NCBI RefSeq assembly: GCF_037126465.1
Contig: NC_088201.1
Coordinates: 79,946,273-80,010,272, forward strand
Source: Ornithodoros turicata
Taxonomy: Eukaryota; Arthropoda; Arachnida; Ixodida; Argasidae
DNA length: 64,000 nucleotides
Direction of reading: 5' to 3'
Below, piece by piece: positions 1 to 11,000 of this stretch. The translations under genes were made by a program, and so were the position numbers. Numbering within the stretch: position 1 is the first letter of the stretch; each line of letters opens with the position of its first letter. The notes below the pieces were generated by a model that had not been told where the DNA came from, searched no databases, and worked only from the letters and a program-made list of their open reading frames with translations.

Positions 1-490
1 AACAGTTGAATCACAAATACATCAAGCTAGCCGAACAACGAGACTACACCCCGCCAGCTTGCCTCCTCTCCCCTTTCATCCAAACCGCCCAAGCAGCACA
101 ATGTACTGAAAGTCGAATGCAGTGGGGGTGGACGGAATGTGTCTTATCAATGTTCTTTAGTTTCACGGGTCTGTTCAAGTCCTTCCACCTACCCGGCCAC
201 CCCCGTAGCACTCGACTTTCAGTACGTTGTGCTGCTTGGGCTCGTGCCTTTATTTATCAGGTCTTCCTGTTTTCGTTTTTTTATTATATCGCGGTAGGCG
301 CGCTCACACAATTATATTTTGCTTTCTTTATGTTCCAGCTTTCAGCGACTTGTCTGATATGCGTAGCATGAGATCGGTAAATTACCTGGGTGGCCTCGAA
401 CTGCGGGTCGCACCCAGACATCAAAACTTTGATCCGCCAACTGCGAACTCTGTCTATCTTTTGATCTGTCTATCTGTCTATCTTTTGATA
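1..490 (-). mobile_element. Penelope-like element, 3' end (minus copy)
   Basis: This stretch is an inverted copy of the segment at about 3310-3600. On the minus strand, upstream of a MITE, it reads ESWNIKKAKYNCVSAPTA, the C-terminal tail found after the GIY-YIG nuclease of Penelope-like elements (PLEs; 'EAWNIRKAGDKCVS.PS'). Frames are broken. The copy continues off the left edge and is interrupted at 88-240. With the plus-strand copy at 3.0-3.6 kb it makes a head-to-head pair. Confidence 0.7.
88..240. mobile_element. Small TIR element (MITE), 153 bp
   Basis: The element has imperfect terminal inverted repeats of about 44 bp, opening with CCCAAGCAGCACAATGTACT and closing with its near reverse complement, around a ~65-bp spacer. 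The sister copy of the host sequence at 3.5 kb lacks it, so its limits are visible from the empty site. No target duplication is clear. No coding capacity. Confidence 0.75.
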
Positions 491-624
491 GACAGAGTTG
501 GGGCAGACAGGATACCCAGATGACTTCGTGAGGGCGAGGATTCAAAGGCTCCTGGAACGTAAGACGACCATCCAAGGGTAAGTGAGCGACTCGAGAGATC
601 AACCCACGGTGGTGATTCCATATA

Positions 625-3009
625 CAGGGTGGTCCACCAACCATGATAGAAATTCATAGTAAAAAACGTAGGCCCCGGAGAGATATGCCGTCAAGGGATT
701 TTTTATGTCAATAACTTTTGCCACATATTGGTAACATTTTTATTTCATTTCAATTGACGGAAAGTTAATTTCTTGAATTGAACTCCGAAATTTCCCAAGG
801 CAACCTAAGGTTTTCTTTGCGGAAATGGGTTCCCCGGGGTCATCTTTCTCAGTATTCGCCTCGAGATCGAACAGCGTCGCCACCATGCGGCTGCTCCGTG
901 AACTGCCTTTAGTGGGGATGCGCCGCTTGAGCCGGTGCTTTCGCTGTCGTCACCGTACTCGAAAATGTGCTTGGAAGGATTAATTTCTGGACTTTTGGGC
1001 TTTTAAAATCGGTTCAAAATGAGTGAAAATGATTTGGTGGAAAACTTTTTTCAACTTCTCTATTTCTCTGCGCCAGCGTGCTTAGCAGGGAAGAAAACTA
1101 CAGAACGTGCATATGTTCCACTCGGCCTTTGTTATATTATATTTGTCACTGGTGTTCTGTGTGTCAAACAAAATGTACCAAGAGCTTAGGTCAATGTTGT
1201 AACAGTTTTTTTTATCATAGGCATACAACTATGTCACAGTTATTTATAGAATGTTTTCTGTGCTAGCTGTTCGAAGTTACTTCATAGTGCTCAGTTAGGA
1301 TATTCTGCACGCGCTAAACACAAGTTGTATCGAATGTATGAATATATGGAATATATGAATGCATGAATATATAAATATTTATGGCACGGGTGCTTTTAAA
1401 TGTGTGAATTTGAAGCTTTCGTCTCCTTTCATCTGACTGTATGACAGGCTAGACTTTTATCTTTCACATACGTAATCATTGGCACACATCATTGGAACAC
1501 ACGCATTCAAAGTAAAATGCACCATCCCTGAACGTTCTATGTAAAACACGCGTGTTTTTTTTTTTTTTTTTGAGGGGGGTGTATGAAGCACGTGTGCAAC
1601 AGCGTATTTCAGAATATACCTGCCGCTGGAACCAAAAACTTAGTTTATATGTAGTTATTTCCTGACCGGCAGCACCCCACACAAAGTCAAGTCCACCATA
1701 CAGGTGTGGTCATCTGCTAACATATTTTAGCACCATTTAATGAATGCCCGAACAGGAAATGAATCAAACCTCGAACCGCTCCCGGACTCGCACGACCTGA
1801 ATACCCACTGCTGTTATTCGACACAAAAATTGTAGCCAAGGGCCCCTATGTTGCATTCTTGCACATTTGTACACTTAGATTCATTGTTATTATTGATTAG
1901 TACATTGTACATTTAGATCAGTGGAGACAGGAATTTTGAGTTTTTCCTTTATTTTTTAAATCCTTGTTGTCGCGACGTAAGATAAAAAGGTACAGGGAAA
2001 GACAGCTATACACAAGCGACGAATAAATATTCGAGCGAGAGCAGCAAAAGACTAAAACAAAATGGAGCTTTGAACAAAGGATGCAGTGTTTCCCTTCAAA
2101 AGCATACAGGAGATTTTCTTTTCACAACTTCGCAGTTTGAGCGTTTCGCAGTGCAGCACTTTTTGTCAACTTCCACACCATATCAGCGTTCTAAGTATCG
2201 CATTTCAAGACATCCGCAATATGTAAGGCACTGACAGCGGCATTTCACCCAGAAACACTGCGATATCCGCGTAGAAAAGCTAGAGCCTGCTGCGTCCGAT
2301 CATGCTGTATCCCCACTATGGCATCCGTCGCAGCGCCACCTACAGTTCGATCTCGAGGCGAATAGCACATAATCCCACTCGTAATGCAATGGCAAGTGCC
2401 TAAATAAATTCGCCGAAAATCCGTGGAAATGAGCCCTTAGCTCCGCCTCTTTTTTGACGGCTCGTAGCTTGAGCGCAAAGCTGCGAAGAAAGGAGGTTAC
2501 ATTGACACGCCACACGAGGGGGGAAAGGGTTACTAGCCGTCCGGCGACCTCATTTTTGATAAGATAGCTCTGATTCCCGCACTCACCGCGCGTGTTTGTT
2601 CCGTGGGTAAGGCTTGTAACCCTTTCCCCCCTCGTGTGCGTGTCAACGTAACCTCCTTTCTTCGCATCTAAGCGCTCAAAGTACGAGCCGTCAAAGAAGA
2701 GGCGAAGCCGAGGGCTCATTTCCAGGGATTTTCGGCAAATTTATTTCGGCTATTGCCATTGCATTACGAGTGGGATTATGTGCTATACTGAGTAAAATGA
2801 CCACGGGGAACCCATTTCCGCAAAGAAAACGTTAGGTTGCCTTGGGAAATTTCGGAGTTCAATTCAAGAAATTAACTTTAAGTCAATTGAAATGAAATAA
2901 AAATGTTACCAATATGTAGCAAAAGGCAGAAAAAATCCCTTGACCGCATGTCTCTCCGGGGCCTACGTTTTTTACTATGAATTTCTATCATGGTTGGTGG
3001 ACCACCCTG
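625..3009. mobile_element. TATA-flanked fold-back element with nested inner palindrome
   Basis: The termini CAGGGTGGTCCACCAACC and its reverse complement are flanked by TATA on both sides (621-624 and 3010-3013). The inverted arms are about 240 bp (625-865 with 2789-3009). A second inverted repeat lies at about 2345-2540 against 2600-2790. Short left-side sequence at 866-892 also matches the inner palindrome. No transposase was recognised between the arms; open frames here are mostly arm sequence. It separates two Penelope-like copies, so it inserted into, or lies between, them. Superfamily unknown; the TA-rich target would suit a Tc1/mariner-type mover. Confidence 0.75.
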
Positions 3010-3013
3010 TATA

Positions 3014-3600
3014 CATGGGGCCACCCATAGACTCATGAAATTATGTGGTAAGGTCAAAGTAAAAGTCTCTCTACGTCAAAGAGGGGATCAAGCATCACCT
3101 CTTTGAAGAAGAGGCTCTCGTTCCTGCCGCGATATGTCGCAAGTAGAGCGTCACGTAATGCATGTAAAATAAAACATAGAAACCCAGTCGTCGACTGTAA
3201 AGTTGGAGTAGTGTACTCTATACCGTTAAGTTGTGGCAAACGGTATATGGCGAGACAGGCAGGTGTTTAAAACAAAGATTGAAAGAACATGGAAACAAAG
3301 TTAGATCAAAATATAGACAGAGTTCGCAGTTGGCGGCTCACGGCCACCCAGGTAATTTACTGATATCATGATACGCATACAGACAAGTCGTTGAAAGCTG
3401 GAACATAAAGAAAGCAAACGATAAATGTGTGAGCTCGCCTACTGCGATATTAACAAAAAAAAAAAAAGACAGAAACAGGAAGACCTGATAAACAAAGAGA
3501 CGCGGTTTGCATGAGAGGAGAGAGGAGGCAACCTGGCGGGGTGTAGTCTTGTAGTTCGGCTTGCTTGATGTATTTTTGATTCAATTGTTGTCATTCAGTA
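3014..3600 (+). mobile_element. Penelope-like element, GIY-YIG nuclease and 3' end (plus copy)
   Basis: Plus-strand translation gives CKVGVVYSIPLSCGKRY at about 3190, then after a one-base frameshift TVYGETGRCLKQRLKEHG. This is the GIY-YIG endonuclease core of Penelope-like retroelements, with the R of the R-L-x-E-H helix present. The C-terminal tail VVESWNIKKANDKCVSSPTA follows at about 3380-3450. Several stops make this a pseudogene. The reverse transcriptase part is absent, replaced by the fold-back element. Confidence 0.8.
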
Positions 3601-4977
3601 AACAGAGGTTGAAAGTTGCGACATCTCGTCTCGCCTTTTATGTGTTACGCCGCGTCTGTCAGCAATATGTACCAACCTGACCGGTCTTTGTTACAACCCG
3701 GATATTTTTGGAGAATATAGACAAGCCTTAGAAATGTGACACACAGTAAAAACAAATGTGTGTTGCTGTTCTTCTTGATTTCGGGTAACCGCTCATAGTT
3801 TCGTTTTATGAAACTGCCTGTCCCAGTAACATTGAATGAACGCTTGGATTAGCTGTCGTACTTCAGTTACAATGCCTCCAGGAAGCAGAAGAAAGCCTCT
3901 CCCTGAATGGGCAGAAGTAGAAGAAAACGGGAAAAAAGTTAAATCTGAAAAGTTCAAAAAGGTCAAGTTAAAAAGTTAAAAAAGTTAGAAGTCAACGTTG
4001 CGCGTACATGGGCTTTTGTAAACAGTCAACATTACAATAAAATAAAGCGGGAGTTTCCCGTGTGACGTTGAATTAAGATTGTCTTTCACATCGCATCGGG
4101 ACAAAATCTCTTAAAAATCCGGATTAAATTGTGTGGACAAAATCCCCCCCCAAAAAAAATCGACCGGATAAAATCAAGGTGGATTAAATCCAAACAACCC
4201 TGAGCGCAGGTGACCTACAGAGAGAGGGCGAGGCCTTTGTTCCGCATACTTTTCAAGAATCATCTCCTCGTGAAAACAGCGCATCGCACAACGAGAGGAC
4301 GTCGTGACGTAACGTAATCCCCCAGCACGTGATCCGTGACGTACAGCGGCACTCTTCAAACATGTATAAGGGCGTGAGCTGAGAGGAAAAACAAAGGAAG
4401 AAAAAGCCCGGATCAATTTTTTCTTTGTTTTTCCCTGTCACGCAAGGATCGTGTCCGACGTCCGCGGCTGCTTTCTCCGACTGCTTTTGTAACTTGTTTT
4501 GACTTTAACTTGACTTGTTTTGATTTGATCGCGCAGCTATAATACACTGCAGAGAGGAAATATTTTGCATGATGGCTCCTGGTGGAGAGCTTGACAGATG
4601 TGGTGTCACGCTCTGCAGGTCACCACGACTGCACGTCGTGGTCCGAGCAGGGCACGGGCGGGTAGTAAGCTGAAGTTACGGTGTACACTCACATGACACA
4701 AGTTCTTCAAACCGCAGGTGTCAATGCAAAGTTTCATCTAAGTTGTTTGAATGTATGCGACATCTTAACATTCTCTTTCTTCAATGTACAATCCAGTCTT
4801 GACACACGACGGGAGTAACAAGGGAAACTTACAACATAGGAGCAGTACCGTCGCCATGAAAAAGCTTAAATTCTGCAAAAATAACTAAAGGCTTGATATG
4901 TACTTGTAAACGAAAACATGTTTCAATAATGTACAGTTGCTGTGCTCAGAGTAAGGTAGACAATGGGAGATACTTAC
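3601..4977. other. Unassigned intergenic or intronic stretch
   Basis: No recognisable protein or element. It contains an A/T-rich, slippage-like run of AAAAGTTAAA-type words at about 3935-3990 and otherwise ordinary sequence. The downstream exons of the M13 gene were looked for here (HExxH block) and not found. Confidence 0.5.
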
Positions 4978-5036
4978 TAATATCGTTACTTCCAGGGTCG
5001 TAAAAGGCATTTACAACGGCTGGGCCAGTGCGCCAC
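4978..5036 (-). CDS. M13 peptidase exon: VVNAFYDPGSND block
   Basis: A 59-bp exon between CATTTCAG and GTAAGT, starting with the last base of a split codon and ending with one base. WRTGPAVVNAFYDPGSNDI matches the neprilysin strand in which V-N-A-F/Y-Y binds substrate backbone, just upstream of the zinc-binding domain. It is the last exon visible; the catalytic exons must be outside the window. Confidence 0.88.
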
Positions 5037-8000
5037 CTGAAATGTTGCGAGACCACAAACAAATACATCCACGCCTTTCGCAAGACAAAAATTATTCGGT
5101 ATTGGAAGGATTGGCATGCGTTTATCCTGCGTTTGGATGCATTAGCTCTTTGTCTAACGCAGACGATGTAACCAAAATGTTCGCGCTCCTTCACGTGTAT
5201 AATATGGATATTGCAAATGAATTGCTTGCCAAAATCAACGAGGTAGAGAGGAATAGAGGGAATAGAGTGCGCAACCGCCTTGGCGAGGCTCCAAACTTTG
5301 ATGCCAGTAGGCGACCCTCTCCTTTCTCTCTCGTACTCCTTCTGTCAAGGCAAAAAACGAACGAAGCGCGAACCGAAGGACCAATGAAACGGGAGTGCGC
5401 AACGCAAGTTGCGTTCAAGCGGCCGTGGGACATGCACGCTCGAGCCAGCGCAACTGTTACTGCACGAAAGCAATCAGCTGAATTCGCTATAAAGCCGATT
5501 CCTTATCAGACGGCGCCAAGGAAGGGGTGCTGACACACGACGTTCCAAATTACGGTATCTTTCGGCCTCAGTGATTTCTCTGGTGATCTTATTCATGCAT
5601 CTCGTTATCACACTGTTTGGTTATATGACAATCATAGTTATCTCTTCCGCAGGCTTTGGAAAAATTGTTGGCGGCATTACGGAATCAATAAATGTCACGG
5701 AATTTCGAAGCGTACGCGCGCAAGGACGCTCACCGCATGAGTTCCTAATGTCCGCCATTTGCAAACAAGGCAAGGTGAGGTCAACATGGCGCAATCTATG
5801 GTGGCTTCAAATATGGCTGCCGGTTTGTCCCTCTAGTACCCTCTCCATCTCGTTGGCCGAAATATAGAACACCGAAGAGTTCATAATTGCCTGGGGACAC
5901 TGGGAAGTATTAAGTTTATGTGGAAGTGGCGCCATTGGTATGCGTCCGTGTAGTGCCGTTTCGGCAAACGTACGCTACAGCTCACTTCGTTTCCCCGAGA
6001 GAAAAACGTGAGTAACAAACGAATGCTCACTCAGCTGTCTTGTTGTAGTAAGTGTGTAGATGTCCCAGTTCTACGAGAGCGAGATTTTTCCATAGGTTAG
6101 CGATCACTGTCACGTACGGTGTATCCGGCTCGAACAGGTCTACCTGCGCACGTTTTCAACTGCATGCTTAGGGAAGTGAAGGCATAAACCGCTTTTACAA
6201 TAACAGTACCCTTCATAGAATATGGCGGATGCGACTTCTATACTCTGAGTATAAATGTAGTAGTTTTAGACGCGACGTGCGACATGCGATGAACACATCA
6301 GGATAATACCAGCGGCATGGCCGAGCGGATGCTTTTGTCCGCTCCGTTGCTGGAGGTGGTCGTGCTGAGAATTGGGACGTGGTAGGTTCATATCCCACCA
6401 CCAGCTGTGCCGTCTGAGCTTTTCCCTTGGTTTTCCGTCAGACTTTCCAGACGAGTGTCGGCACACTTCCGCCTGAAGTCGGTTCGGGACGCATGCTAAC
6501 CCCCTGTTTCCCACCCCTTCCTGCTGCTTCTCCATGGGTCCACGTCTAAGACCTCTTATAGCCACAGTTGCTTCGCCGCGCTAACACGGAATTTAAAATT
6601 AGAGAGAATGCATGTGCACGTATTTGCTGATGCAAAGTAAGTGGGAGATAGGTGAGAGAGATAGGTAGAGAAAATACAAAAAAAAAACGAGGTGTTTATT
6701 TAGGGTAAAACTATTGAGACGGGTGTTAGGGGCAAGTTAACAATAATATCAACCAGTATGTTGACGTCGACAAGTATCGTGACACGATATATCTATTTCA
6801 GCCATTTTGTTTATGTTCGGGCAGGGCCTCCGCCGCAATATTCACACAAAGGTTGCGATAACTGTATCCATCAGGATACTCGTTGACGTCAACAAAACCT
6901 CCAATGCCATCGCTACGCTCACTTGGTATGCCAACGGTACGGCTGTGAAAACACACTGACAAAAAGAATGAGAAGCTGCCTTACAGAAACCCTTACTAAT
7001 GACTGCCACCGTAAAACTTATACTGCTGTGCCAAGAAACCAGGGAGACCAGAGGGCAGAGAGAGACCAGAAGGCCAGAGAAGGCCATACAATACCAGGTC
7101 AGTTCCAAGAAGGAGTGTATGGAGTGCACTCAGAGAGTTGCTGTTTAGTTCATGCCAGTTTCGTGTCGTAGGAAACACATAGGGCAAGCCGGTAGGTGTT
7201 TGAATATCAGGCTAAGGGAACATGGCCTCTCTGTGGGAGATGATCACGTTCGAACAGACAGGCTGGTATGGACGCGGTCTCAGATTTTGCTTGAATAATT
7301 ATATGTTGTTGGCCAATGTCTCTAGGTGACGAAGTCGTTTGTTTCAAGTCTCTATGTTAATCCGTTGCCCAGAAAAAAATTAAGGATGAAGTCAGGCGGA
7401 ATTCGCTTTTATCTCACGTTTCGTTTTTCCGAACTTTCGCCGCTCCTATTGGAGACGCGACGCCCGGAAGAAACTTTTGGATTTTTTCTCTTGCTGTCCA
7501 GATAGAGCACAGTGGACAGGAGTGTACAAAAAATGCTCTAGTAAACCCCATCTTTATGTAAGAAAAACGGCAAACTTGACCGGTCATTCACTTTACTGTT
7601 GTATCTCGGGCCGTCCTGCATAGCGTCTGCTGAAAAGTTTGCGATAAGCACTGTATCATTTTGTTCGTTGTGAAATGTGCTTTCTGGTGATATACGTTTG
7701 GTATTTGCACGTGCACCGTGTCGCACACTGCAGTGGCGCAAAAATGGGAAAAATCGGGTAGGTCACACATTGAAGCCAGTTTCTAAAAAGCTACATCATT
7801 TATCGCCCTAATATTCTTCTCGTGACTGTCTGAATACTTGCGATCGCAGAGTATGCAAAGACATGGGTGATACCAGGGTGTGCCAAAAAAGTGTGGACAA
7901 ATTGCCAGTGTTACAATGAGTGCCGCCAGGATATAACCTAAGAACAGAAACAGAACAACAGAAACAGCTTGTCAGCCCCCTTTGCAGGCTAAATTAGTTA

Positions 8001-11000
8001 TGTTACACCAACTACCCCAACTTTGCACTTTGGTTCACTCGCGAATTTTTTTCCCGCGCGCGCTGGCCGGCGCGTGGGCGGAGGGCCGCGCGTCAGCTTA
8101 CCCTCGCGCATTTTTCAGCCTGGGCCGACTTCCGAAATTTTTCCGCCTAGGCCACCGCCTTTCGCGAATTCTTTTCATGGTGCAGAGTCCAGCCCGTACA
8201 CTTATAACATATCATATACATGCAAAGAGGAGTCATAAGTGTACGGGCAGCCCTCTGCACCATGGAAAAAATTCGCGAAAGAAGTCGGCCCAGGCTGAAA
8301 AATGCGCGAGCGTCAGCGCACGCGCGGCCTTCCGCCCACGCGCTGGCCAGCGCGCGTGGGAAAAAATTGGCGAGTGAAGTTGGCCCAGGGGTCAATGAAC
8401 GTGCTTATAACTGATCCAGCTTTTCCTACGGCCAATACGTATACTACTCATAGGACCATACATTTCATTCCCCGCGTCACCACCAGCAATGGGGTAGAGT
8501 ATAGCCCCTGGCGATGAAACAGCCCATTCATCATCCTGTAATACAGTTGTTGTTGTCGTTGCTTTTGTCTATTTTCCACAAACCATAAGTTGCTCCATGA
8601 TAACATACGATGAAGTGCATAGTTCTTTACCTGGCTAGAAAACGGTGCACCAGTCTTGAGGCCTCTCAGTTAACATTTCTGTCCTGGTGCAATCTTGCAG
8701 CCAGCTCTCAAAGCGGGGTAGCAAGACGCAGAAAAAGCATTGGGAAAATTCTTCGCTGGGGCAGCTGACAGACACGGCGGCCGTCAAAAGCAGTCAAAGC
8801 TTACAGATGCGGGCACTGTCGCCCCCCCCCCCCCCCCCCGCCAAATGATGAGAATGAGGACCGGCAGTTCTCAGATATGTAACTTTTTTTTGTGAAATAA
8901 ACATGTGTGTGTGTATTTAACAAGGAGTGAGTGCGTTTTCTATTGAGCAGCTCAAAAGCACTCCATGAGAGTACGGCTGCAGAGTGGGGCGAATTTGGTG
9001 CAGAACGACGACGTTACCAAATGGGGTTCCCGTCTGTCCAAGGACGGGTATACAAGGAAGATTGGCAGACTGGATCACCAATATTGGGCCAATATCGGGT
9101 AAAATCGGCACGACACTGGCAAAGCTGGCTTGTCAATATTGGCTGCCAAAATTAGAGCAATATTGGGACATGTTGCAGTTACCATATTGGGCCAATATTG
9201 GCAATCTAGATTGCCAATATCGGTCAAATATCGGCCCAATCGTGGTGTGCTGCCTGGGTCAGGTTTAGTGGTATGCGAGACAATGTGCTGGCTTCAAAGA
9301 ATTTTGGTAAATGCTGGAAGACTGTAAAGAAGTCGAGGGACGGGACAGAGTGTTTCATAGAGTTATATAGCAAGCGACGGCGGGTACAGATGTTTATAGT
9401 TCCAAGGAACAGTTGATTACAACAATTGATGTAGTTTAAGGTGGCTCGCTAGTTCACGTTCGTTTTGTGTGGGTCTTCCTCTCTCTCTCTCGAGATGTCA
9501 GCAGAGGACAGCAAGGAGAAGAGCATAGGCCAAGAAGATATCGTGGAAAAGCAGGAGTGTTCTAACAAATATCCGTTTCTATCTCCACTTTGTATTGGCT
9601 GACAATCAGTTTCACAACTTATAACTTGCTGGTATGTCGAAGGAAACGAGTTAGTTTTTGCATGTATTTAGTAGTCTACTCAAATACTTTTTGAGTTTGA
9701 GTATGTGGTATATGGAGCTGATTTTTTACCTTGTTCTCAGTACCTTACTTTTTCGAGTACCGTATTTAGTCGCATAATTTGCGCCCTCACGTAATTTGCG
9801 CACCCCCACTTTTTCACTAAAAAAAATTTAAAAATAAAAATTCGCGTAATTTGCGCACTCCTACTTTCATGCGCGACATCATCGCGTTATCCTGCGACTG
9901 GTATTTATTTAAGGCTGGTATTTCTAACGATATCGATGGTACAGATGCACAGTACAATGCAATGCAAGCAATGGCTTTGATGGTGCTTTGGTGGAGGAGA
10001 TAAGATCAAAGGGATTACACGGCAGGGAACCTTATCTCTGTTTTGACCTTTTTACCCCCCCCCCCTCCCCTCGCAACAATAAACCGCGAAGCTGTGTAAC
10101 ATCGCGCTGGCTTAGAAAAACAACGACCAGAACACATAGAGGGAACATATCAGGAAAACATCGGGCAACATTACGCGCCAGCATTGCGCAAGGCGGCTTC
10201 ACCTAACGCATGCGTGCTTTAGGAGAAGCTCGGTCTACAAGTTGCCGGCGGGCGGGCCACCAGGAGCTACGTTTCAAGGCATGCAAATGTGTTCCTATTT
10301 TTGATCACACCGAGATCATGGCTGTATGCAAAAATCAAGGCGAACTATATGAAGCTATTTATGAAGCACGGATATGTGCATCAACACCACATCTGTTACC
10401 GGCGGAGGTGGAATGTTTGCTGGAAAAACGACAAACGTCACTTATCTCAAGTTGGTTTCACAACCTCACTTAACTCAGTACTGCAGTAAGTTAATGCGTT
10501 AGCGTCCCGTATCTTGATCGTAGTGTGTCACGACTATGGTGAAGAACCTGCGTCCTGTAGGCGCTTTGTTGGGCTGAGGAAGTGAATTAGGTGAACGAAT
10601 GCATCCTTCACACAAACGCGGTCAGAAAGAGAGGTTAGTAGTTATGTGGGAAGGTTTGCGAAGCATGCAAGTTCGTTGTGTAGCATGGTGTATATTAGGA
10701 AGCCTGCATGTATTTTAGGTTGCATTACATAAGCACAATACTTACGTTTTTGTACTTTTCTTCCAGGTAGCTGTTATTCATGAGCCAATCCGCGTATCCT
10801 ATCTTCTGTTGCATTGTCTCCACCTGCGAAGAGCAAAAGGTGTCTAAACACTATTAAGAATGGCTATGCAGACTGTTGCATAACATGACGACCACTACCT
10901 TCTTCAAAGCCTCATTTTTTGTGCTTTCGTCCATCCATGTTTTATTTTTTATAAGCCCGTGGAATGCTCTCTTTAACTCCTTCACAAATGTCTCCATCTG

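Noticed and set aside
5042..5533. 163-codon plus-strand open frame as a gene
   Set aside because: It starts opposite an M13 splice acceptor, has no domain or splice support, and low-complexity Arg/Lys-rich tail; best read as chance.
8147..8414. Overlapping open frames on both strands at 8.0-8.5 kb
   Set aside because: They arise from the GC-rich inverted arms of a fold-back MITE and mirror each other.
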